A stretch of 64,000 nucleotides of DNA from contig OX485809.1 of the NCBI GenBank assembly GCA_950295325.1, positions 682,001-746,000 of the forward strand. Direction: 5' to 3'. The notes below the pieces were generated by a model, which was not told the origin of the DNA, searched no databases, and was given only the letters and a program-made list of their open reading frames with translations. A program made the position numbers and the translations under genes. This document shows, one piece after another, positions 15,677 through 27,800 of this stretch. How positions within the stretch are numbered: position 1 is the first letter of the stretch; each line of letters opens with the position of its first letter. The stretch is from Polytrichum commune (taxonomy: Eukaryota; Streptophyta; Polytrichopsida; Polytrichales; Polytrichaceae).

Positions 15677-18295
15677 AGGTCAAATCAGAAGATCTTTGGA
15701 CATGATATTGTTAAACATAAGCTTGCTTCTACTTGCTCACAGCATCCTAGTACCAGGGAGTTTTAGCATTTGGCCAATATTAGGTAGTTTAAAGTGAATC
15801 TGATTATTGGCTTTGAAGCTTCAGTGACTGTTTTCATATTTTGCCCAAGCCATGTGTTGGTTTCAGGAACAAGGAGAAGTGACACATTATTGAACTTCCC
15901 AACAAAGGGGGAGGGATCTTCCCAGCAAGCCTATTTTGAAAAGGTGACAAATTAACAAACAGAGACCATTGTAAATGACATTGGAGTTGATTACTCCCGG
16001 TGTGATTGAATTTGAGTGTATTATTCACTGCCACATGTGTATGCATATTCTTGTTTTATACTACAAAATTTTACTAATTAAAGGAGTTAGTTTCATAGTG
16101 TCTACTGCACTTTGTTTTGGACTTTATACTAGGTAAGTGCACCCCCTCAAGCAAGAGACCTAATCAACTTTAGTGGTAATAATGCTGTTTAGGGGAGAGT
16201 TTGGCAGGGTGTGGTAATTATGTTTATGACGGATCTCAGGTGGGCGATGGCGGGGGATGTGACTAGGAGGAGTAATTCTGTAGAAAAATCAGTCGGTGGT
16301 GGGGTTTAGTTAAGTATAGTTCAGTACGGGGTTGTGGAGAGGAGTATTCTTGCCAAAACCAGGGAAGACTGTCGAATGGTTTATCAGCTTGGTATGACCC
16401 ATTATGATCGTATATACATGTGAGTGGGGGGTGGATTTGAATGGTTGGTTTTAATGGTACTTACATCTTGTCCAGGTTACTTTCGTAAATTTTGAGGGTA
16501 CAGTTGGGCATATGGAGGGAAGGTTGGAGGTAGCATTGGTCACGTGATTGGGCAGGGGAATGGGATGTGGTGAAAGTTTTGTGGAGGTAGTCAAAGTTGA
16601 GGGTGTTGACACACCATGAGAGAAGCGGGAGGCTCTGTTCATATAGGATGTGGTCAGGGTTAAAGACGTTGGCTTGGGGCATCAATCTTGTGTATTCTTG
16701 GGTTTGAGAGGGCCCAGAATTCATGGCACTCATGTATTCTCATGTGGTGTGGTTCATTCATCAATCTGGATGGTTGTCAATTTTTTTCATTTCATGTGAC
16801 AACTCCCTTGCTGCATGGTGGACTAGAATATAAAAGAGCGGCAAGTTAAAGTAATCCTTAAGCTACATGAATACAAAAGACGGGCAAATTATATCCTAGC
16901 CTACAGGAAATCAAGAGGGAGCCAAGTTTATCAAGTTGGTGCACAACATGAGGTTGTGATTATTTTTAATGATCCAACTCATTATGCCTTTTAAGCCCCC
17001 TCCCATCAATCCCACTCCCTCTTCGACCTAAGCATGTTCGTGCGACCGCTGCTGCTCCTGCTAACCATCTTCAAGCTCCGGTTCCTCTCCACCGCTCCTC
17101 TGGTCACTCTCCTCTCCCTCTCCTCACCTTTGCTATTCACTCTGCAGCTTCTTAGATCCGTTGTTATAGTTTGAAGATGAATTTTTTTGCATCTTAGTTT
17201 TCTTTGCAAGGACAGCTGTTATTCTGCCTCTCTATTGCTATAGTATGCTCGCTGCAGGCGCACACGGCCTGGTGTTGCAGCATCTACTTGGCCACCGCCA
17301 CAGTAGCGAAGTAGGTAGGCATGCATGCTGGGCCAACCCTAAGCCCAACCCAACCACGTCTTAAGCCGTTTGCAAGTTTGCACCCTTGGTTTAGGGTTCG
17401 TATTTTTAGAGATTTTTGGATAATTTAGAATTATGATGTTGTTTAGATTTGTGTTTTCACATTCTTATCTAGGTAGTTTGCAATTTTTGAGATGCTCGTA
17501 TAAGGTCCTTTTTGAGAGATGATTTCGTTGAGGAATCCCTTCAAAGTGTGACTTGTGGATCCAATTTTAGGCATGTAGATTGAGAGCATGGATCTTGTGT
17601 TTATGATTTTTGCCTCTTCCCTTTGCAGCTCTTCTTTCTTGCACTGGTCTCAAGAACGTTCGAATTGTGCATAACATTCTAGGCTCTTCTCTTTGTGGCT
17701 CTTCAATACTTTGCATGAACCTCAAGATGTCGAGAGTTCTTGGAGACGTATTTCGCTCTTCCCTTCGTGCTGGTCCTTTAATTCGACATTCACCTCAAGT
17801 TTCTTGGCTCTTCCTTTTGTGATGCATTGTTGCTCACATGTATAATAAGAACATGTATAATAACAGCACATATTTGTGGCTCTAAAATATACCTCACTTG
17901 CATGTACCAAAGGTGGATTAAATTCTTGGGTCAATTTCAATTCTAATTGGACCCATCCATGTTTACTTGTCTTGGTGCCAAAACGCATCCTCCATGTTTG
18001 AAAAGATGTTCAAAAAACCCAAATGCCATCACGTCTTTATAACTACAAAGTAGAAGACTACCATCAAATGCGTCTAATTTTGACCAGAAGGTAACACCTA
18101 ATGAAAATGATTTGTTGATTTTTGTAAACCACTATTTGGTTTAAAGAAAATGTATTATGGACCTTAAGCAAAAATGTACAAAAAGCTAGATATGATCTCC
18201 TACTATCCTAGTCACTTTGGGTTAATTAAGGTTGGATTACATGCTCAAATAATTTCAACCATTCTAGAGTCAAAAGTCAATGTAATTGGTGGGAT
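15677..18295. other. Intergenic DNA after the iminopeptidase gene
   Basis: The first few hundred bases are presumably 3' UTR. At 17600-17830, phrases around GGCTCTTC and CTCAAG recur at about 70-80 base spacing, like a decayed tandem repeat. Open frames such as 16461-16733 (-) and 17006-17209 (-) have no recognisable similarity, and I do not call them genes. Confidence 0.4.
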
Positions 18296-20290
18296 GACCA
18301 TCCGAATGAAATGAAATTGATTTTGAAGTTTGGGAAGCCAAAAAGGCTAATGGGAATAAAAGTGAATCATGATAGTTTGGAATTGACTAATTTTCTACAG
18401 TGGTGGAGTGCAGTAGCCTCCATGAGATAGAGGCTAATGTCAACTTGGTGGTCTAATTGAAAGAAAAATTGAGGCTCCCTGAAACTATGTTCTCAAATGG
18501 TGATGGAAACTTATCTCTAATGGGGTTATATGTAGGGGAGATCCCAACATGAAATGTGCCTCATTGTGAAATGCGTTATAGGAGCAAAAGTGGCATAGTC
18601 AATATCTCTAGAGATAGGGATAGTCCTTCATCGTCCAATTTCAATGGCAAGTCTGTGGTTTGAGGTGCAATGGGCAACAATGATCTTGCGTTGTGGTGGA
18701 GTCAATGGTTTCTTCAAGTACAATTCACATTCGTATTTAAGAGAATCCTTGAGGTGGAGGTAATCTCGTTTCTTCCCTAAGAGATGCAAAGAGTTCCATT
18801 TTTTAGCAAGAAAGGCCTCCTTGATATCATCATATGTTGTTTTTGATGTGGTTGGGTTGTCATGGGTTTCCCAATGAGATAGGCTCCATGATGTCTTCCA
18901 CATGGTTGTTGAGTTGTGCCAAGTGTTAAATCTTTGTTCGGCTAGGTGTCGGGATAGTGAGGTTGCTTTACTGACTAGCCAAGAAGGGGATAGATGGGCA
19001 AGCCATTGTTGAAAGCCCACAGTAAGCTTAACAATATATAATTCTATGGGTAGTTCTTTGAATTTGGCCAGTAAGATATGATAGGTAGTTGAAGAATGCA
19101 CTTTGACGTGAGACATTGTATGCATCTTCATGCCCTTCTCGAAGACTTTCCGATGAGTTTTTTCAAGTCACCTCCCCAAATTTCGGTGCCATATGTGAAA
19201 GTATGAAGCACTAAAGCCTTGAATAGATGGGATTTGAGTTCCCAACATGTGACTCCGACTACCGTTGCTTTCCTTTAAGTTCCCATCAAGGCTTTCATAC
19301 TTGTGATACCTCGCCTTTTACTAGATGGCTCAAGGTAACCATGTGAATAAAAATCAATTCCAAGGTATTTGTATTCATGGGTGATCTTAATCAGGTTCTT
19401 GTCTAGGTAAAATGCCCCTTGGTTTAATTTCCTATTGTTGGGGCCTAATACCATGATTTCAGTCTCAGATAGATTGACTTCAAGGCTAGAAGAAGTGCAA
19501 AACTCATATAGCTTGTTCAAAAGTCATTGTAAGCCCGATCCTGATCTAGAGAGCAAAACAACATCATCAACATAAAGAAGAATGACAACTACTATATTAA
19601 ATAAGCACAAGGATCCTTGTTGATCTTGTCCAAATATGTTTCAAGTTCATCAATGTACAAGCCGAATGGTGTAGGAGACAGGGGACATCCTTCTTTAACA
19701 CCAATGTCGGACGGTACTTCACCATGTGTCACCATTTATTTGAACTTTTGCATAGATTGTGGTGTACATGGCTTTTTACAACCCGATGTAAATGAGGTGG
19801 TACGTACCCCTAATCGTTGGAGGCGTTCTAAAAGCTTGTCACGTGGGACTTTGTCAAAAGCTATTATGAAATCAACACAACAAGAATCTACTTGCAAATA
19901 TCTCTTGTGCAATTAAAGTGCGTAATGCAAGGATTTGGTCCAAAGTAGATCTACCTTCCTTGAGACCTGCTTGTCCTCTCGCTCTGACACCTTTCAATCT
20001 TGCCCACCGACAAATTATTATTTTCTAAAACAAAGCCATGATGCTTGCCAAAGATTGTTCCTAGCTAGCATTATGATCCTATAGTTCCCCGGGGAGTGTC
20101 TTTCACTAGGTTGAAGATCATTTGAATGATGTTGATAGTCCATGAAGACACGACCCTCTTTAGGGATCAAATCAAATAACTTTGTGATTGGTTCACATAG
20201 GTCATTTGCAGCCCATTTTAGAGGCCGAGGTTTTAACCCATGGATATTCCCAGCCTCGTGATTTGCTAAGTCTTTCATATGGGTCCATAT
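18296..20290 (-). mobile_element. Non-LTR retrotransposon (LINE), 5'-truncated and decayed
   Basis: Minus-strand pieces of a LINE reverse transcriptase are seen in order. At 20018-20278 is PRPLKWAANDLCEPITKLFD with a following PGNYRIIML block. At 19563-19574 is the catalytic YVDD box (LLYVDDVVLLSR). At 19275-19520 is the region EVNLSETEIMVL...YKYLGIDFYSHGY, typical of the palm/thumb just after YVDD. A C-terminal piece lies at 18628-19131. The 3' end is near 18296 and ends in short TCATT-like repeats instead of poly(A). Frames are broken by stops and shifts, and the endonuclease half is absent. The wording of the RT resembles LINEs I associate with bryophytes and ferns more than with flowering plants (recollection, not checked). 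Confidence 0.8.
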
Positions 20291-21367
20291 TTCCCCTTCT
20301 GTAAAAACATCAAGAAACTGAATGATTGAAACAAAATGATCATTGATACTTTGTCATGAGGTGTATAGTTTAAATTTCTACTTGTAGATTTTTTGAGCAA
20401 AATATTTTAGATTTGAAAACCATGAATATTTCATTAAAAACTATTTCTTGGTTTGAACAAATAAATAGTAGATCATGGCGAAGTCCAATTAATTACCAAA
20501 AATAAATAAAAAAATCCTCCATTATGTATAGTGAAACAAATACAATCCACACACATTTGAAATGTTGAATGTGATTAGACTTGGAAGGGTTGGCGTTTGA
20601 GCTTTGAATGCACTCGAATGAAATGGTCCTATCAACATTGGATCTTAAATTTAGATACTTTGAATTTTATGCTTATAAAGTGCCACCTTTCTCTCGTATC
20701 TAACAACACAAATAAAATTGTCTCAATCATTTCAAAGGTCACAATTATAGTGGACATGTCTTGGAACCTTCCCCCCCAAGCCTCTTTGATAGTACTTCCA
20801 TCAACAAGAAACAATATCATATAATATCATTTTTTTCGTTAGGTAATTACCATCCCTAGATTCTCTTTGAAATTTGTCCTAAATCCAAAACATGGCCGTT
20901 GTATAACTAACCTTTGTCTTCTTTCGGCACTTCCAAAGTATGAAAAAGCCTACCCACATAAATAGTTTGGGCCCCATTGCTATCCACAAATTGTTGCCAT
21001 TTTGGGATGCACATAAAAGAACAATCAATGGCAACAACACATGAAACCATCTCACAAATTTCATGCTTACAATTGGATGGCATTAGGCAAGGGATTCATC
21101 TAAATTGTATTGGAATGGATTCAAATTGTGCTCCATGGGAATGTGGAGTGTTTGAGGTGCACCATGAGCCTCATGTGTTGGAGGACATGCAAGGACATGG
21201 GAATGCATGAAAAATTCCCAATTATGCATTTGAAACAAAGGGCGTCATAATTCATAACAAAATCAAACTTTCAACACTGATGAAGGTCGCCTGAACTCTC
21301 AAAGCATGCCTATCATACAATATGCCACTTCTCATGTGTGAAGGCCATGACATCGTGTAAGAACATT
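20291..21367. other. Intergenic DNA with a weak transposase-like trace
   Basis: Mostly unrecognised AT-rich DNA. On the minus strand around 20890-21075 one frame reads CVVAIDCSFMCIPK and a following GRLFHTLEVPKEDKG. This faintly recalls the first catalytic block of PIF/Harbinger transposases (VxAIDGTH). It is too short and degraded to call. Confidence 0.25.
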
Positions 21368-21470
21368 ATATATAGATATAGATAGAGATAGAGATAGAGA
21401 TAGAGATAGAGATAGAGAGATAGATATATATATATATATATATATATATATCTGTGTGTGTGTGTGTGTC
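21368..21470. repeat. Compound microsatellite
   Basis: Runs of GATA/GAGATA units pass into a pure TA run and then a TG run. This is simple-sequence DNA just downstream of the exchanger gene's 3' end. Confidence 0.95.
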
Positions 21471-21882
21471 AGCTCATTTGCCTCAATAGTCCAAATGCTA
21501 TTATGATGTGTTTAAGGCCCACCTATAGAGTGGGGAAATATTTCCAATAAATTTCAAGGTTTGACAAGTATTCTCTCTTGCTTTGCACGAAACCAAATTT
21601 AAGCATGAAATTTTATTTGTGCAAAGTCACGGGACTAGGAAAGAGCATTAAAACGTGGCAACGCCATTGTGTGTTCAAGGATACTTGTACCTACACACCA
21701 CATCAAGTATCTTCTTAATGCGATGGTCAAAGCCAAAATTATCTCTTTTAGTGATAGGAAGACAAATTTCATGCAAAACAATTCACTAGTATTTGGAAGA
21801 AGAGAATCAAAATACCATGGATCACTTTATCACAACAATCACTCACTTGATGCATTCATAGGTGTTGGCTTTCACTCGAATG

Positions 21883-24800
21883 TTATGAGGAGCTTGCAAA
21901 TTCGTGGTCTTTGTTGCTTCCACCGCCGCCACGGGATGCAAGGAACGGCTTGATGTACTTCTCGTCGATCGTGGCAAATGAAGTACTGCCCAAATGAATA
22001 CAAAAAAAAAAGCTTTTTACTTTCTTCAACATTCGTTAGTTACAAGAATATTTCTCATCAACAAATATTTTCCTCAATTTCATCTTGGAATTTTTTCACA
22101 TGCGTGTACGAGTGGTGCACTCACGTTTGTTGGATCTCGCGGATTTTTTTCTTCAGCATTTTCTTTTGTTTTTGAGCCAGTATTTGAGCCATGTTTGTGA
22201 AGCCTTGTTCCTCCGATGAAACTTCGGGCACCTCATCAAGCTCCACATCTTCCACGTCCTAATACCACATTCCAATCCCAAAACTCTCACAAAATTGTGG
22301 TTGTTATAAGTCTCCACAACTTATAAATAAAATAAAAATAGGAAAAAAGAAACAAACAAAAAGAAACAAATTACTATCACATATTTATTTATTTATTTAA
22401 AAACACTACACTTGGACATGCTCACAAGGTGTCAATTTGCATATATATTTTTACCTCATCCTCATCTGGCGGTGCTGATGCGTCATCCTTACCAATGTGA
22501 CACTCAATCTCAAGGTATTTTAGCATTTGAGGAGTTGACCCGCCTATAAATAAAACCTGGAAAAAAAAATCTAAAATTGCATAAGAAACTCGGTCTGTGC
22601 ATAAAATCACACCAGGTCTTGAAAAATTGCGGTATATACATAAGCAATTTTTTAGGCATCTATGATAATTATATGGACCAATGCATTTGATAGAGTGTCT
22701 AAAAGTATGAGTGATGTATGTCAAATATGTAAATCTAGGTACCTAATTATACCTTAGCCCACAAAACTAGTTGCAATTCTATTTACATAAAGTTGTCGAA
22801 GAATCTTCAATCTTCATTTCGACTATCATGAAATCGAATCCTCGTTCCCGACTGTGAAATCTCCTCTCTACTTGACGGAAAACTTGCCAGGTGGTGAACT
22901 GCCTCCTGTGCTTTGGCCCTGGCCTGTCGGCCTTCTGTCTCGAAAAAAAGAAAAAAAGAAAAAAAGAAAAAAAAAGACATCGAATTCTCGTGAGACTTAC
23001 GGTGAAGAAGATGGTGAAAAGTGTAGAGGTGAGGATGATGCGGCCATCCCCATTGTTTGGGAGGTCGGACACGGATTGGAGTGCCAATGCGAACGCCATC
23101 GCTCCTCTAAGTCCTTCAACCAAAATACACCACAAAAGTTGCCGAAATACACTGAAGTTGGAGACATACCGTTTAGCTCTCTAGCAGCTTGGGCACCTTT
23201 CTGCCTAGTAATTGATTAAAGTGTGGGAGTAGGTCAGGCAGCCCGAAAAATAATATTTTAAAATTGGTTAGATTCAAAAAGTAATTTAAAATAAGTTAGA
23301 CATTCATACAAGTCATTTCTATACCTCATGGATGGTTTTCCTAAATTCATCGATGGTGGCTATGTTTAACCTAAACACTTCCCTTCACCAACATTCCTTA
23401 CCCTAAAGTTTGTCTTTTACTTGCACTTGAATGCCACTTGAATGTCACTTGCATTATTGTGATTTTGGACACTCTTTGAATGTTATTTATTTCTCTTTGG
23501 AACACTAAACGAAATTGAAATTTCCCAGAAATCCAGGCACCTTCAAAATCAATCATTTTTTGCCCAAGCTGCTAGAGAGCTACAGTAGAACACCACATTG
23601 ATAGTATGTTTTTACCAAAGAAGTCGAGAGTGTGAGAGAAGAAGGGTGTTTTTACCACTATACCAAAGGGCGTGTTGGAATTTGATACTAATTTGTTTCC
23701 TATCTTTGCGATTGCAATTTACCAACCACGAAGATGGATAAATGTTGGCCAACCTGCAAAATGTTGGGCACTTTCATCAAAATAAGAAAGAAGGATGAAC
23801 TTAAAAATCGAGTTGTAGAATTGAATAAAGGTCCACATGATCGGTAGTACCATAAGCTCTATTCAATTATGTCATATGAAAATTTCAAGGGTTCCAACAA
23901 GTATGATAGCCAAAGAGACTCAAAGTGCGACATCCATATTATAACATGAAATCCTACATATAACGAAATACTAAAACCGTTGCACATACTCACCGTGCTA
24001 CCAAGCAACTAATCTGGAAATCGCATCGCATTTCATGGTTGAGTTAAGAGTGTGTGTTCATATTACACTTTACAAATTTGGAATGCCTCGAGACTTTGAA
24101 AATGGAAAGAAAAAAAAATGAACTTCAAAGCATGTGTTATGTGCATAAATCAACGCATAATTAAGTGAGTTTGGACATATTTTCAAAATCTATATTTTTG
24201 GGTTGTTTCAATTCTATGGGCGGATCCATTGATACACTTCTGATGTACTTAGTTTTCCATGGGAAATATGTGAAATTCTTAGTGGTTACTTGAATGTTAT
24301 GCTATTCAAATCTGATGGAAAAAAGAAACAATTATTTTTATGATGCTAAATTTATGTAATCAAATGTTGAATAATGAAATTATAATCAAAATAATTGTTA
24401 TGATATTACCATTATAATCAACTCTGTATATTTTATCGTAAGATCCTATCATACAATGCTATCGTAGGATCTTACGATAGAATTCAGCATGTTATAATTC
24501 TGGACTTGGATTTAGTCCAATTTTACTTAACCATCAGTTTAATGGTAAACAAAAAAATTAATGTTAATAAATGGATACGATCGTGAAAAACGTGAACCCA
24601 AAAGTGTGCCAACTTTGTTGCTCCAGAAATAAAGCCACACCCATGTATATGAACCTGGATTGAAAAATTATCACGTCACAATATATGTAAGAATACTTCA
24701 AGCTTGAATCAAGCGTTGCAATTTATGACAACATAGTACAATTTTACACTATTAAGCGATGATTCAAGCGTTGAATCAAGTGTTAGTATTTATTAGTGTC

Positions 24801-27800
24801 CTGTACACTATTTGCAAAGGGCCTAAATTAGATGCCTTGAGGTCTCAAATTGTCACGTATGCTAATTGTCAATATGATACTATTCGTCAACATAAGTGAT
24901 TTTTTAAAGTGAAAATTGATTTGCATTATTATGACATTTAGCGTAACACATTCGGATATATATATGAGATAATAGTTTTGCGTTTCATTATGCAAGGGGA
25001 AGGTGTTACTGAGCACACTGAATGGCAAGCATCATGCGCTTTACTTTTTTGAATGCAAAAAAGAAGATATCCTTGAACATACTAATAATGTCAAGTGTCA
25101 TATGCGTACACTATAGTCAACTGGTAGACTAGTGTGTAACATAGGCATACTCCTCGTAGCACTATTGAATATACTCGCGCCAGGATACTAATAAGCACAC
25201 TTGAACGCCGTTTGTCATGAGGTGACACTAATGATGAAGTTGTTAATCGTTAGTGTAACCTAACATACATTTGCCTGAAAAATAGGGCTACAAGTGACAC
25301 TATTACGACGCATGTGACACTATACACCATGAATGGTGTAGTTTTCGGAATGATTTCAAGTAAAATTAAATATGTCAATGGACTTTGTGGAAGTGTACTT
25401 GCATAATCTCTTACACAAAAGTCTCCGACAACTTTGAGAGCATTTGGAAGAAATTTGTCGTTACGAGGGTGGCTTCGGTTGACATGTTTGGTGCTGTATA
25501 ATATTTCATTGCCTGGTTACATAGAAGATCGAGCTTAAAATCTTTTATGAAAAATTTGTTCATTAACCACTATATTTTTTAAAATTATTTAATCAATTGA
25601 TTTTTATTTTTATTTTTGTTTTTGTAGATTGTGTTGTAGTGGTGGTGCTAACTCACAATGCCGGCAAACAAAATGGCCACAATTCCGGAGAGCTCGAGGC
25701 TATCGGCAAGCATATATGATGCGTATGGAAATAATACAACCAAACATGACTCCAACAATGTCAACCTGCAAATGAAATGAAACCGATTTCAAAGTCCACA
25801 AATCCAAAAGCTTAATGGGACTGAAAGTACATCAGGATAATTTCTCAAACTGGCTAATTCCCTAGAGTGGCGGAGAAGTGCAGTAGTCTCCCTAAGATAG
25901 AAGCCAATGCCAACTTGTTGGTCCAATTAAAAAAGAAAAACCTGAGGCAATGACAAGGTGTCAAATTGTAGAAACCCAATATTATAAGACTGGGATTCAC
26001 ATGACATCAATATTGTAAGTATCATTGTTAGAACAAATGTCAATAATTTAGTTTCTACACAAAAACACATCCTATTGTGACCATATTGTGTGGAGAATTT
26101 GAAACTTAGGGCCACCTCACACACGAGACTGAGAGCATGTAACCATTTCACTTCAAGCACTCTCATTGGTGGAAAAGGCGGAGCCGATCCAAGTTCGCTT
26201 CACACTACGCTTGAGGGACCAACGGAGTATGTGAATGCAAGATGGATGTACAGTTTACATGGATTCCTACATGGCATTGAATGGATCATGTTTCATGGTC
26301 ACTTGGACTATTTTCCAAAAACCACCTCTTGGAGGTAAGCCTACCACAAAACCACTGGGAGACCATGGCACTCCGAATACTTACAACCGTTGATTTATTC
26401 TATTGTATCATGTGTGGGGACCCGCATGAATAGAAATTCATTGAAATAGCATTTGGTTGAGGGCCCGGTCACATGTGACTTCACACTACACTTGAGGATC
26501 CGTGACCACTACTACATGATGTTGGAGGTGTGTTGGGACGGCCTTTGGACACTTTCTTTTGGGCTCTCACAATTTCATGGTCACGGCTCTTGGCTCGTGT
26601 GTGAAGTGGTCCTTAATGGTTGTCTTTAATATAAGTATAGTATAATGGAATGTGCAAACGTACCTTTCTTCTTGGAGGGAGCCGTATTTGAAAAGTAACG
26701 CACTAGCTACCGCCGCCAATATTCCTAAACGTACATCCAAATTAGAGGGGTTATATTATTGAACATAAAACACAAAATTGGTCACTTTACGAAGGTTGTT
26801 TGAAATACTTCTCCATTGCACTTCACGGCATATATAGTTCATCTTTCTTAAAGTTTTCAATTTTATCTTTGAGGAACAAAGTACTGAGTGCATCGGGTAC
26901 GTTAATTGGTTTTTACATTTTTTTTTTTCTTATGACAAAACTTTGCGTAATATTCACCAATTAAAAGAGACCCAACAAAGATGCCTATGAAATACATGAG
27001 TGCCGACATGATTTTCTCCCCATCGATTTGCACACCTACAAATGATAACAATGTCCTACATAAAAAATGCAAGAAAAACAATAAGAAAAACACATTCATC
27101 GGAAATCATAGAATAATGTGTTCCTTGGAACTATTTGTTGGAGACTTATAACACGATTGCTTTCACTACACTAAATACAGTTTTTAGTGTTACATATACT
27201 ATTTAGATTTTACATAGTGCTATATCTTTTTACTATTGATGTTTTTTTTTTACCAAGTAAAGTTGTCAATGTTCTATAACGTCCAAACAACCAATTTAAC
27301 ATTTGTTCATAAAATATGAGATGTACAGTAAATAGATATAGCATTGCTTAATTCCAAATAGTTAGTAGCACTAAATATCATATGTAGTGTACCATAGTCG
27401 GGTAAGGTGTGGTCTTAAAATTACGATGCTTGTGTTTGCACACAAGTTCCTTCACCCACACAAAATATATTACAACAACAACACGGTCCATAGTTGTGGA
27501 GAAATCAACACATTGCATGACTTAAAATCAATATAATAGTGGAGTTTATTTAGCAAGTTACAACTAATACCTATACATAACAATTGCCACCTGCAACACA
27601 ATCCAAATCAACGAAAATCGTGATGTTGAGGGTTGAGAACAAAGCTATTTGACTTTTGTACGTATCCACGATAACATTTCTCCTTAAGGAAACGAGCATG
27701 AATAATAAGCATCTTTACACATAAGTTGTACTATCACCTTTCAATGACGGGCTTTAATTATAAAATTCATAAATAAATAAATAATCAACTTCAGGTAATC

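Noticed and set aside
20879-21090. PIF/Harbinger transposase
   Set aside because: Only one weak block (VAIDCSF) is visible. The remaining catalytic residues and neighbouring domains could not be found.
22779-23135. The F-rich, R/K-ending part of the 118-codon frame (SFFLFFFF...) as protein
   Set aside because: It is intron read-through past the donor at 23000. Only 23113-23001 is exon.
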